Shown: positions 8,002 to 18,500 of the stretch, in pieces
Numbering within the stretch: position 1 is the first letter of the stretch
Layout: each line of letters opens with the position of its first letter
Assembly (NCBI RefSeq): GCF_003957745.1
Contig: NZ_CP020373.1
Location: 3,519,501-3,583,500 of the forward strand
Origin: Shewanella khirikhana
Lineage (GTDB): Bacteria > Pseudomonadota > Gammaproteobacteria > Enterobacterales > Shewanellaceae
Direction of reading: 5' to 3'
Length of the DNA: 64,000 nucleotides
The notes under the pieces: model-generated
The model's input: only the letters and a program-made list of their open reading frames with translations
Told to the model about the DNA's origin: nothing
Database searches by the model: none
Translations under genes and position numbers: made by a program

Positions 8002-9647
8002 CCCTCGCCAGTCTTCGCCGTGGATATCAGGTCATTCGCACCCTGCTCCACTATGGCCTGGATGATGTACTGCCTCCTTCCCTGACTCCCTGGTATTTTA
8101 AACTGGCGCGCAAGAGCCTGTTTTGGGTGCGTAATCGCCACAAAGACAAATGTGGCGGCGAGCGACTGAAACTGGCGATGCAGGAACTGGGGCCGGTTTA
8201 TATCAAGTTCGGCCAGATGCTTTCGACCCGTCGCGATCTGCTGAGCGACGAATGGGCCGAAGAGTTGGCCATGTTGCAGGACAGGGTACCGCCATTTGAC
8301 TCAGCGCTGGCCCGTGCAGCCATCGAAGAAGAGCTGGGCTGCGCCATCGACACCCTGTTCGATGACTTCGACGACACGCCGCTGGCCTCGGCGTCGATTT
8401 CCCAGGTGCACACCGCCACCCTTAAATCCAATGGCGAGCCTGTGGTGCTCAAGGTGCTGCGCCCCAACGTGGAAGCCAAAATCCATGCTGACCTGGAGCT
8501 GATGCTGCAGGTGGCAGGTTGGGTTGAACGTCTGCTTGGCAGCGGTAACCGCCTGCGGCCGCTGGAAGTGGTGGAAGACTACCAAAATACCATCCTCGGT
8601 GAGCTGAACCTCAAGCTGGAGGCGCTGAACGCCACCAAGCTCAGAAACAACTTCCTCGATTCAGATGCGCTCTACATTCCTTATGTTTATGAAGAACTTT
8701 GCCATCGCCGACTGATGGTGATGGAGCGTATCGATGGCATCCCGATTGCCGATGTTGAGGCGCTCAATGCTCAGGGCACCAACCTGAAACTGCTGGCCGA
8801 GCGTGGTGTGGAGCTGTTTTTCACCCAGGTGTTCCGCGATAACTTCTTCCATGCCGATATGCACCCCGGCAACATTTTTGTCAGCCGCGAGCACCCGGAG
8901 AATCCGTTCTATATCGGCCTGGACTGCGGCATCATGGGCAGTCTTACCGAAGAAGATAAGCGTTATCTGGCAGAGAACTTCCTCGCCTTTTTCAACCGCG
9001 ACTACCACCGCATTGCCCAGCTGTATGTGGAGTCGGGTTGGGTGTCGTCCAACACAGACATTCTGGCCTTCGAGCAGGCCGTGAAGATGGTGTGCGAGCC
9101 CATGTTCAATAAGCCGCTGCATGAAATCTCCTTCGGCCATGTACTGCTGGAGCTGTTCCGCACCGCCAGACGTTTCGATATTGTGGTGCAGCCGCAGCTG
9201 GTGTTGCTTGAGAAGACCCTGCTGTATATCGAGGGCCTCGGCAGACAGCTGTATCCGCAGCTGGATTTGTGGCAGACCGCCAAGCCCTTCCTCGAGCGCT
9301 GGATGGCCGAGCAGGTTGGCCCCAAGGCAATGTTCAAAAAAGTGCAAACCAATTTGCCATTCTGGTCTGATAAACTCCCCGAGTTTCCGGAGCTTATTTA
9401 TGACAATCTGAAGCTTGGCCGCAAATTGCTGGGTACCCAGCAACAGATGCTCGACCGCTATCTGAAGTATCAACAAAAGGCGCACAAGAGTAATTTTCTG
9501 CTTATCAGCTCTGCCGTTTTGTTGATCTGTGGCACTATTTTGTTTGCCCAAACCGCTACACTGTGGCTCTCGTACGCCTGTCTCGGCGCCGGTGCCCTGG
9601 TTTGGCTAGCCGGATGGAGATCCAGGCCAAAGAATCGTAAATTTTAG
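7998..9647 (+). CDS. ubiB: Atypical kinase/ATPase UbiB of ubiquinone synthesis
   Basis: ADCK/COQ8-family protein, 549 residues, needed for aerobic ubiquinone synthesis. Seen: the KxGQ-type block IKFGQMLSTRRDLLSDEW that replaces a protein-kinase substrate pocket, the Ala-rich SASISQVHTATL loop, VVLKVLRP, the catalytic-like HADMHPGNIF and GLDCGIMG segments, and two C-terminal transmembrane helices (about 500-540). The ATG at 7998 overlaps the last codons of ubiJ. A 61-base gap separates it from tatA, so ubi and tat may be cotranscribed, as in relatives. Confidence 0.96.
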   Translation: MTLASLRRGYQVIRTLLHYGLDDVLPPSLTPWYFKLARKSLFWVRNRHKDKCGGERLKLAMQELGPVYIKFGQMLSTRRDLLSDEWAEELAMLQDRVPPFDSALARAAIEEELGCAIDTLFDDFDDTPLASASISQVHTATLKSNGEPVVLKVLRPNVEAKIHADLELMLQVAGWVERLLGSGNRLRPLEVVEDYQNTILGELNLKLEALNATKLRNNFLDSDALYIPYVYEELCHRRLMVMERIDGIPIADVEALNAQGTNLKLLAERGVELFFTQVFRDNFFHADMHPGNIFVSREHPENPFYIGLDCGIMGSLTEEDKRYLAENFLAFFNRDYHRIAQLYVESGWVSSNTDILAFEQAVKMVCEPMFNKPLHEISFGHVLLELFRTARRFDIVVQPQLVLLEKTLLYIEGLGRQLYPQLDLWQTAKPFLERWMAEQVGPKAMFKKVQTNLPFWSDKLPEFPELIYDNLKLGRKLLGTQQQMLDRYLKYQQKAHKSNFLLISSAVLLICGTILFAQTATLWLSYACLGAGALVWLAGWRSRPKNRKF

Positions 9648-9708
9648 CTAGCACTAAATAATCACAGGTTCATAATAGAACCACTAAATTTCTAAAGAGG
9701 AATCCTTC

Positions 9709-9951
9709 ATGGGTGGTATCAGTATTTGGCAATTGCTCATCATCGCACTTATCGTGATCCTGCTGTTCGGCACCAAAAAACTGCGTTCACTGGGCGGCGA
9801 TCTCGGCGGTGCCATCAAGGGCTTCAAGAACGCCATGTCCGATGAGGAAAAAAAGGCCCTCGAAAGTAAAGAAGCTCAAGAAACTCCTGCCCAAACCTCA
9901 CAGCAGGCAACTGAAAAGAAGCCTGAGGCCGAAAAGAAAGAACAGGCGTAA
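9709..9951 (+). CDS. tatA: Sec-independent protein translocase subunit TatA
   Basis: Small Tat pore-forming subunit of 80 residues. One N-terminal transmembrane helix (ISIWQLLIIALIVILLFG), the hinge FGTKKLRSLGGDLGGAIKG with an amphipathic helix, and a charged Lys/Glu/Gln-rich tail. The ribosome binding site AAAGAGG precedes the ATG at 9709. First gene of tatABC, six bases before tatB. The system exports folded proteins with twin-arginine signals. Confidence 0.97.
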   Translation: MGGISIWQLLIIALIVILLFGTKKLRSLGGDLGGAIKGFKNAMSDEEKKALESKEAQETPAQTSQQATEKKPEAEKKEQA

Positions 9952-9957
9952 TTCTCT

Positions 9958-10341
9958 ATGTTTGACGGTATCGGCTTTATGGAGCTTCTGCTCATCGCCA
10001 TCATAGGTTTGGTGGTGCTTGGGCCGGAGAGATTACCTGTGGCGGTGCGTACCGTGTCCGGTTGGATCCGTGCCATGAAGCGGATGGCCAACTCGGTCAA
10101 GGACGAGCTGGAGCAGGAACTGAAGATCGAGCAACTGCATGCCGATCTGAAAAAGGCCGAAAGCAAGGGGCTTTCCAACCTCTCGCCTGAGCTGCAAGAG
10201 TCCATCGACCAGCTCAAACAGGCGGCACAAGAGGTCAACCGCCCCTATCAGGTTACCGAGCCAGAGCCTGCCAAGCCAGCAGTAAGCGAAGCTGAGCCGG
10301 CAAAAGCCGCGGAAACCGAGTCGCCTAAAGCCAACGGATAA
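9958..10341 (+). CDS. tatB: Sec-independent protein translocase subunit TatB
   Basis: TatB works with TatC as the twin-arginine signal receptor. The 127-residue protein has one N-terminal helix (MELLLIAIIGLVVLGPERLP) with the characteristic GPERLP hinge, an amphipathic segment (TVSGWIRAMKRMANSVKDEL) and an acidic/Pro/Ala-rich tail (EPEPAKPAVSEAEPAKAAE) of low complexity. The tail varies in the family and carries no recognised site. It lies between tatA and tatC with gaps of a few bases. Confidence 0.96.
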   Translation: MFDGIGFMELLLIAIIGLVVLGPERLPVAVRTVSGWIRAMKRMANSVKDELEQELKIEQLHADLKKAESKGLSNLSPELQESIDQLKQAAQEVNRPYQVTEPEPAKPAVSEAEPAKAAETESPKANG

Positions 10342-10344
10342 TTC

Positions 10345-11097
10345 ATGTCGTCACATCAACAACCTCTGATCAGCCATCTGCTTGAGCTGCGCACCATACT
10401 GCTCAAGTGTATTGCCGGTGTCATGCTGGTGTTTATCGGTTTGGTTTACTGGGCCAACGATATTTACCACTACATGGCCATCCCCTTGATGCAGGCGCTG
10501 CCCGAAACCTCAAGCATGATTGCCACCGACGTGGCCGCGCCCTTCTTCGCGCCCTTCAAGCTGACGCTGGTACTGTCGTTCTTTATCGCAGTGCCCTATG
10601 TGCTGTTTCAGGTATGGTCGTTTGTGGCGCCGGGGCTGTATAAGCATGAAAAGCGTCTGGTGGTACCGCTGCTGATCAGCAGTACCCTGCTGTTTTACCT
10701 CGGTATTGCCTTTGCGTACTTTGTGGTGTTTCCGGTGGTGTTTGGCTTCTTTACCAGCGTTGCGCCGGAAGGGGTGACAGTTGCCACGGATATCAGCAGT
10801 TACCTGAACTTTATTCTCAAGCTGTTCTTTGCTTTTGGCTTGTCATTTGAAATCCCCATTGCCGTAGTGCTGCTTTGCTGGGCGGGGGTAACCAGTGTTG
10901 AAGACCTCAAGCAAAAGCGGCCGTATATCGTAGTCTCGGCCTTTATTATCGGCATGTTGCTGACGCCACCGGATGTGATTTCACAAACCATGCTGGCCAT
11001 TCCCATGCTGCTGCTGTTTGAAGGCGGATTGCTTGCGGCGCGCTTTTACAGTAAAAAGGGCGAAGACGAACAAGAAGAGCAATCGCAAACCGAATAA
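10345..11097 (+). CDS. tatC: Sec-independent protein translocase subunit TatC
   Basis: Polytopic inner-membrane receptor for twin-arginine signal peptides, 250 residues with about six transmembrane helices. Conserved points visible: the N-terminal HLLELRT segment, FKLTLVLSFFIAVPYVLFQVWSF, the periplasmic PGLYKHEKR block, and GLSFEIPIAVVLLCWAGV. The C-terminal tail is charged (KKGEDEQEEQSQTE). It follows tatB by three bases. Confidence 0.97.
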   Translation: MSSHQQPLISHLLELRTILLKCIAGVMLVFIGLVYWANDIYHYMAIPLMQALPETSSMIATDVAAPFFAPFKLTLVLSFFIAVPYVLFQVWSFVAPGLYKHEKRLVVPLLISSTLLFYLGIAFAYFVVFPVVFGFFTSVAPEGVTVATDISSYLNFILKLFFAFGLSFEIPIAVVLLCWAGVTSVEDLKQKRPYIVVSAFIIGMLLTPPDVISQTMLAIPMLLLFEGGLLAARFYSKKGEDEQEEQSQTE

Positions 11098-11121
11098 CTC
11101 CCGGTTAAGCCATTGCCATTT

Positions 11122-11151
11122 ATCGGCCTGTCCCGTCTGGGTCGGGCCGAT
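11122..11151 (+). terminator. Hairpin after tatC, weak terminator candidate
   Basis: ATCGGCC and GGCCGAT form a 7-bp stem around a 16-base loop, 25 bases past the tatC stop. It is followed only by a short TTCTGTATT tract, so termination may be partial. Confidence 0.4.
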
Positions 11152-11192
11152 TCTGTATTCATAGCCAAAGTAGAAATACAAGGAACTCTATT

Positions 11193-11699
11193 ATGCGCAG
11201 CTTATGGCTTTTGGCCCTTGGCCTGACCACCCTTCCCGCAATGGCCTCTGTCGAGCAACAACTGGCTCAGTGTGCCACTATCAGCGACAAACTGGATCGA
11301 CTGATTTGTTACGATAAACTCGCCGAAACCGCGGCCCGTACGCCAGTGGCCGATGCCGCGCCTGTGCTGGTTCCTGCTGCCGCAGTAGCCGCTACGCCCA
11401 CAGCACCCGTTGCCCCGGTCTCCAAGCCTGCGCCCACCGTGGAAGACAGCTTTGGTAAAACCAAAAAGGCCGAAGAAGAGCCGGACCGAATCGATCTTGA
11501 AATCGCCACTGTCAGCAAAGACCAGTACGGCAACCTCAAAATCAGCTTCACCAACGGCCAGGTGTGGAAACAAACCGACAGCCGCCGCTATAAACTGGAC
11601 GCCGGTGAAAAGGTGTTTATCGAGAAAGGTGCATTCAGCTCTTTCTATCTCGGCAGCGACAGCCGCAACTCTACCATTCGGGTCAAGCGCATCAACTAA
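11193..11699 (+). CDS. Secreted hypothetical protein with VasI-like N-terminal pattern
   Basis: I do not recognise a function. The 168-residue product has a Sec signal peptide (MRSLWLLALGLTTLPAMA), then a CATISDKLDRLICYDKLAE segment with two cysteines. That spacing (C-x2-I-x-D-x3-RL-x-CYD-x-LA) resembles the N-terminal region of VasI/TagI-type proteins. A Pro/Ala linker (about 48-80) leads to a C-terminal beta-rich part (NLKISFTNGQVWKQTDSRRY and ending in STIRVKRIN). Probably periplasmic, with the two cysteines able to form a disulfide. AAGGA precedes the ATG. It ends three bases before tatD, so it is likely cotranscribed with tatD. Confidence 0.8.
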   Translation: MRSLWLLALGLTTLPAMASVEQQLAQCATISDKLDRLICYDKLAETAARTPVADAAPVLVPAAAVAATPTAPVAPVSKPAPTVEDSFGKTKKAEEEPDRIDLEIATVSKDQYGNLKISFTNGQVWKQTDSRRYKLDAGEKVFIEKGAFSSFYLGSDSRNSTIRVKRIN

Positions 11700-11702
11700 G
11701 CC

Positions 11703-12506
11703 ATGCCCAAGTATCTGGACATTGCCGTCAACCTGATTGGCAGTGCACTCGAGTCCAACCTGGATGAGGTTATTTCAGGGGCAGATGCCGCAGGCGTCTC
11801 GCCTCTGATTGTCATTGGCAGCAGCCTCGATGAGAGCGAGGCCGCCATTGCGGTTTGCAACGCACATCCAGGGAAACTCTACACCACCGCCGGGGTGCAC
11901 CCACACCATGCCTCTGAATGGCATGAAGGCAGCGCCGCTATTCAGGCGACCCTTTGCCAGGCTCCCTCGGTGGTTGCCGTGGGCGAGTGTGGCCTCGATT
12001 ACAATCGTGACTTTTCACCGCGCCCGAAACAGCGCGAAGCCTTTGCTGCCCAGCTGGCTTTAGCGGCAAAGCTTGGCAAGCCGGTGTTGATGCACGAGCG
12101 TGACGCCCACGAAGACTTTATTGCCATCGTCCGCGAGCACAGAGCGCATTTGACTGGCGCACTGCTGCACTGTTTTACCGGCACCCGGGCACAGATGGAA
12201 AGCTACATTGAGCTTGGCCTGCACCTAGGCATTACCGGCTGGGTGTGCGATGAGCGCCGAGGACAGGAGCTTGCCGAGCTGGTGAAGTACATTCCCGGCG
12301 AGCGGCTGCTGATTGAAACCGACAGCCCCTATCTGCTGCCACGTTCTATGCGACCCAAGCCCAAATCGGGCAAGAATCTGCCCTGCTATTTGCCCTATAT
12401 AGCGGCCGAAATCGCCCGCCTGCGGGGGGAAGATGAACAGGCCTTTATCGAGCGCACCTATCAAAACAGCCTCAGATTTTTCCAGCTGGAGTCGGCCCAT
12501 GATTAG
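11703..12506 (+). CDS. tatD: TatD-family metal-dependent hydrolase
   Basis: TIM-barrel metallo-hydrolase with DNase activity in E. coli TatD; it is not part of the Tat translocase. The 267 residues contain TAGVHPHHA, GECGLDYNR, LMHERDAHEDF, HCFTG and ETDSPYLLPR. As in true TatD, the N-terminal HxH found in other paralogues is absent and the start reads DIAVNLIGSAL. It overlaps the diguanylate cyclase gene by eight bases. Confidence 0.93.
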   Translation: MPKYLDIAVNLIGSALESNLDEVISGADAAGVSPLIVIGSSLDESEAAIAVCNAHPGKLYTTAGVHPHHASEWHEGSAAIQATLCQAPSVVAVGECGLDYNRDFSPRPKQREAFAAQLALAAKLGKPVLMHERDAHEDFIAIVREHRAHLTGALLHCFTGTRAQMESYIELGLHLGITGWVCDERRGQELAELVKYIPGERLLIETDSPYLLPRSMRPKPKSGKNLPCYLPYIAAEIARLRGEDEQAFIERTYQNSLRFFQLESAHD

Positions 12507-14373
12507 GCTGTTCCTGCTGTTGTGCATAAGCGTTTTTTTAAGCCCTATGGCCTTGGCGGCCAAGTCACTTATTCTCACCGAAAGCACTGCCGATGAACTC
12601 GATCTGGCCCCCTGGACCACCCAGTTTCAGGCCAGCGACTCCCTGGATTTTCGCGCCTTACCGCCATTTGGTGACCCGCGCTGGCAGCCCATCGAGCAGG
12701 GCGGCAAACGCGGCGTGGGTGCCAAAGCACTGTGGCTGAGGTTTGATATCGATGTGCGTGGCAACGCCGAAAACCGCATTTTGAGCATCAACAACCCGCT
12801 GCTGGATAATGTGCGTCTGTACCATCTGGTGAATGGCAACCTGATGAGCGAGCTGCATCTCGGCGACAGCCTGCCATTTGAAAGCCGGCCGCTGCGTTCA
12901 ACCCAGTACCTGTATCCGTTTCAGCTCAAACCCTGGCAGCAACACAGCTTTTTCCTGCGTATCGACACCGAGGGCAGCGCCCATGTGCCCATGAGTCTGG
13001 TCAGCCCGGGGCGCTTAAGCCAGCTGTCGGAAAGTCGCAGCCTGGCCCATGGGTTTCAGTTGGGGATCCTTACCGCCATCGGCCTGTTCAGCCTATTTGT
13101 GGCCCTGGCGTCGGGGTCCTTCAGCTACAGCTATTACTCGGCCTATGTACTCAGCATGACACTGCTGGTCGCCACCATTCAGGGGGTTGCCTTTCGTTAT
13201 CTGTGGCCCAACTGGCCGGCCATGCAGGCCTGGGTGATCCCCTTCCTGCTGCCGCTGGTGATGTGTTTTGCGCTGATGTTCGCCGAAAAGGTGCTGCAGC
13301 TTAAATACCACAATATCCGCATGCTGCGGATTTGCCGCTTCAGCGCCGCGTTCAGCCTGTTTCTGGCACTGTTGTCGCCCTTTGTCAGCTACAACCTCGC
13401 CATTTACTGCGACATAGTGGCGCTGCTGGGGATTTCCCTGGTGTTGCTGAGCTTTGCGCTGATCCAGGCCTTCCGCGGACAAAAGCTGGCCCGATTGTAT
13501 TTCCTTGGCTGGATAGTGCTGCTCGCCGGCACCGCAGTGAGCAGCCTGATTTACCTTGGGATTATCAAAATCCAGGTCGACCCGCTGAGCCCAGCCATGC
13601 TGGGGGTGACCTTCGAGATTGTGTTTATGGCGGCGGTACTGGCGATTCGTTACAGCGATGAGCGCAAATCCAAGCTGCGTATTCAGCACGAAGCGCTGGA
13701 GCAGGCGCAGCGGATCCGCGAAGCCCGTGAAGATGCGCTCAAAATGGAGGCTGAAACCAATGAACGCCTGGAAGACATGGTGCAGGAGCGCACCCTGGAG
13801 CTGGAAATTGCCCTGCGCGAGCTGAACGAAGTGAATCAAAAGCTTACCGAGCAGACCACCATCGACAGCCTGACCGGGGTGAAGAACCGCGCCGCCTTCG
13901 ATAAACGCCTGCAGGCCGAAGGCCGGATCAGTCGCCGCCAGCAAACCCCGATGGCGGTGCTGATGCTGGATATCGACCACTTTAAGCGCATTAACGATCA
14001 GTACGGCCACCTGGCCGGCGATCAGACGCTTAGGGTAATTGCCGACAGCATGAGTTCACATCTCAAGCGTCCAACGGATCTCGTGTCACGTTTTGGCGGT
14101 GAGGAGTTTGCTATCATCCTGCCATCCACAGATAACGAGGGTGCCCTGGCCGTAGCCGAAAACATCCGCCGCGGCATAGAAGAACTCGCCATTCACTGGG
14201 AGAGTCAGAACATCCCGCTGACCCTGAGTATCGGGGTCAGCTGCAACATCATCGAGAGCGAAGATCATCCTCTGGAACTGCTGGAACAGGCAGACAGGGC
14301 GCTCTATCAGGCCAAACATCAGGGCCGTAACCGGGTGTGTCTGTTCGACAGCACCCCCGACTCCCAATCTTAG
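12499..14373 (+). CDS. 7TMR-DISM diguanylate cyclase (GGDEF)
   Basis: Inner-membrane cyclic-di-GMP synthase of 624 residues. Order: signal or first helix (1-20), an extracytoplasmic 7TMR-DISMED2-like beta domain (about 25-170), seven transmembrane helices (about 180-385), a coiled coil (about 395-455, rich in Glu/Gln/Arg), and a C-terminal GGDEF domain. The active-site loop is FGGEEFAIIL, which is compatible with activity. An RPTD motif lies five residues before GGEEF, matching the RxxD inhibitory I-site, so product feedback is likely. The ATG at 12499 fits a hydrophobic N-terminus (MIRLFLLLCISVFL) and overlaps the tatD stop. Upstream of the adhesin operon by about 1.2 kb, which makes a link to biofilm control possible but unproven. 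Confidence 0.93.
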   Translation: MIRLFLLLCISVFLSPMALAAKSLILTESTADELDLAPWTTQFQASDSLDFRALPPFGDPRWQPIEQGGKRGVGAKALWLRFDIDVRGNAENRILSINNPLLDNVRLYHLVNGNLMSELHLGDSLPFESRPLRSTQYLYPFQLKPWQQHSFFLRIDTEGSAHVPMSLVSPGRLSQLSESRSLAHGFQLGILTAIGLFSLFVALASGSFSYSYYSAYVLSMTLLVATIQGVAFRYLWPNWPAMQAWVIPFLLPLVMCFALMFAEKVLQLKYHNIRMLRICRFSAAFSLFLALLSPFVSYNLAIYCDIVALLGISLVLLSFALIQAFRGQKLARLYFLGWIVLLAGTAVSSLIYLGIIKIQVDPLSPAMLGVTFEIVFMAAVLAIRYSDERKSKLRIQHEALEQAQRIREAREDALKMEAETNERLEDMVQERTLELEIALRELNEVNQKLTEQTTIDSLTGVKNRAAFDKRLQAEGRISRRQQTPMAVLMLDIDHFKRINDQYGHLAGDQTLRVIADSMSSHLKRPTDLVSRFGGEEFAIILPSTDNEGALAVAENIRRGIEELAIHWESQNIPLTLSIGVSCNIIESEDHPLELLEQADRALYQAKHQGRNRVCLFDSTPDSQS

Positions 14374-14387
14374 TCGAGGAGACGATA

Positions 14388-15401
<1,014 letters not shown>

Positions 15402-15432
15402 TCACCCAAAGGTATGAAAACCGCGATTTCCG

Positions 15433-15454
15433 AAGCCACCCAATGGGTGGCTTT
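15433..15454 (+). terminator. Terminator after hemB
   Basis: AGCCACC, a four-base loop and GGTGGCT are followed by a short T-rich run (TTTATT). It lies about 30 bases past the hemB stop and separates hemB from the adhesin operon. Confidence 0.75.
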
Positions 15455-15576
15455 ATTGTATTCCCCCATAAAACACAGGATGATACAAAGTTAGGCCAAG
15501 TGTTTGCTTTTAGTGCTTATATCAACAAAAGTCGCCACACTTGAACCGTAAAATGTGATGCAGTAAGGACACAGGC

Positions 15577-18500
15577 ATGGCAGATTTCGCGCGCGCGGAT
15601 GTACTCTTTTTTGTTCAGGTTGGCTCCAGAGTCTGGGCGGTGAGCCGTCAGGGTGAATGGCGTGAACTCGAACCGCCCTTCAATGTGGCCGAACTTGAAC
15701 AGCAAGCCGGCCTGGTGGTTCTGGATGCCGATGCCCTGCAATACAGCGAAAGCGGCATTGCGGTGGTGGTTATCAATGACACGCCACTGGCACTGCCCTC
15801 CGACCTGGTAACCGCCCTTAAAGCGCTGCCTGCCGTGCCCGCCAGCCCCGATGGAACCTCAGACTCCCTCGCTGCCATGCCAGGGCAACCTTCCCAGGAC
15901 GCAAACTCAGATCCCGATCAGCAGGGGGTCAATTTCGGCTTTACCCTGTTTCGCCAACAGCACGAGAAAATCGTCCCACGCTCTGGTTTTAATACCGAAG
16001 GCGACAGCCTCAGCGACGCAGACACAAACGATGAGCGCCAGGGCGACAGCAATCCGCTGCTGCCGCTGGTGCTTGGCATTCAGATTGAAGATGGCGGCGA
16101 TAACTTCCTGAATCAGGCAGAAATTGGCACTGTCACTATCAGCGGTGATGCCATCAATGGTCGCGACGGCGACACCTTGCTGCTGGAAATTATCGACAGT
16201 GCCGGTAATCGCTTAACCTTCACGGTCACCATCCAAAACGAGCGCTGGTCCATTGAGGGGCTGGATCTGTCCTCCCTCGCCGAAGGCCCACTTACCGCGA
16301 CTATCTCAGCACCCGACTACCCGGGCCAGGTTGAAAACGCCAGCGACGACACCATCAAAGACACACTCGCCAGCATCAGCATTGAGGTCGATACCGGTGA
16401 AGATGAATACCTCGACCGCGCCGAGCAGACCGCCGTCGATATTTTCGGTACCGTCGAGAACATTCAGGATGGCCAAACGGTTTGGCTGACAGTAACCGAT
16501 GAAGCAGGCAACAGCCTCACCTTTGAAACCCTGGTCGTTGACGGTCAATGGCGGGTTGAAGACGCCGACCTTTCCTCCCTCGCCAATGGCGAGCTGGCGT
16601 TTCAGGTGCAATCCCAGGATGTGGCCGGTAACCCGGCCGATGCCCAAACCCAGGCGCCAAAAGACAGCAATGCCCGCATTTTCGTGTGGTTTGCCGATGG
16701 CGATCAGGTCATTAACGCCGCCGAGCAATCGGCGGTAGACATCCGCGGTCTGGTGCTGAACGTTGAAAATGGTCAGCCAATTCTGGTCACATTGAGCGAT
16801 GGTCAGGGCAACACCAAAACCCTGGTTACCCTGGTTGAGGGCAACTTCTGGCACATCGATGACATAGACCTGACCGGTTTTGCCGATGGCCAGTTGTTTG
16901 TCAATGCCGACACCCTGGATGTGGCCGGCAATACCGCTCATGGTCAGAATCAGATTGCCGTGGATCTGATTGCCAAGCTCACCATCGACGTTATCACCGG
17001 CAGTGATGACGTCATTAACGGCATCGAGAGCCGCGCCACCGATATCCGCGGCAGCGCCACCGACATCGAAGATGGCCAACAGGTGCTGGTCACAGTGACA
17101 GACGCCAATGGCACTCAGCTTAGCTTCACCACCACGGTCACAGCCGGGCAGTGGCAGCTGGATGATGTTGACCTCACAACACTTGCTGATGGCAAGCTCG
17201 ACTTCAGCGCCTCGGCGGTGGATGCGGCAGGCAACCCGGCCACAGCGTCCACCAGCCACTGGATGGACACAAAAATCGGCATCAGCATCGATGTTGAAAC
17301 CGGCGAGGACGAATACATCGACCGCGCCGAACAGACCGCCGTGGACATGTCTGGCACAGTCAGCAATATCGAAGATGGCCAGACCGTCACCATCAGCGTG
17401 ACCGACAACCAGGGCAACAGCCTCAGCTTTACCACCACGGTTGTCGGCGGCAGCTGGCAGCTCGACGATGTGGATTTATCTTCCCTTGCCAACGGCGAGC
17501 TGACCTTCACCGCCAGTGCGACCGACGTTGCAGGCAACCAGGCCTCGGCCAGCGTAGTTCATGAAAAAGACACCAACGCACGGATTTTTGTCTGGGTTGC
17601 CGACAACGACCATGTGATTAATGCCGCCGAGCAAAGTTCAGTCACGGTACGCGGCGTGGTCCTCAACGTCGAAAACGGCCAGCCCATTACAGTTACCTTG
17701 AGCGATGGCATGGGGAAAAGCCTGACCGTTACTACTGTGGTAACGGGTAACCTTTGGACCATCCCCAACCTGGATTTAACCGGTTTCGCCGATGGCACCT
17801 TGTACGTCACGGCCGATGTCAGCGATGTGGCCGGCAACCCGGCCCACGGCGAAAACAGCATTCCGGTGGATTTGTATGCCGGGGTGCAAATCGACATAAA
17901 TGCCGGCAGCGACGATGTCATCAACGCCCTCGAAAGCAAGACCACGGATATCTTCGGCAATGTGTCGGATATTGAAGACGGCCGCACTGTTACAGTAACA
18001 GTCACCGATAAAAATGGCGCCAGCCTGACCTTCACCGCTGTTGTTAGTGGCGGCGCTTATCTTATTGATGACGCGGACATTTCATCCCTTGCCGATGGCG
18101 AGCTGAACTTCAGCGCCAGCGTAACCGACGTAGCCGGCAATCCAGCGACCGCCAGCACCAGCAATATCAAAGACAGCATTGCCCTTATCAGCATCGATGT
18201 GGAAACCGGGTTGGATGACTACATCGACCGCGCCGAGCAAACCGCAGTGGATATCGCCGGCACAGTTACCAACATCGAAGACGGTCAAACCGTTACCCTG
18301 GTCATCACCGATAAGCTCGGCAAAAGCTTAACCTTCACCACCACAGTGGTGGGCGGTGAGTGGCAGCTTGATGATGTGGATTTATCCTCACTGGCCAATG
18401 GCGAGCTGACTTTCAGCGCCAGCTCGGCGGATGTAGCCGGTAACCCAGCCAACGCCAGTGTGGTTCACGAAAAAGACACCAGCGCGCGGATTTTTGTATG

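Noticed and set aside
16306..17259. Minus-strand open frames inside the adhesin gene
   Set aside because: They repeat with the 100-codon domain period of the plus strand, so they are composition artefacts of the adhesin repeats.
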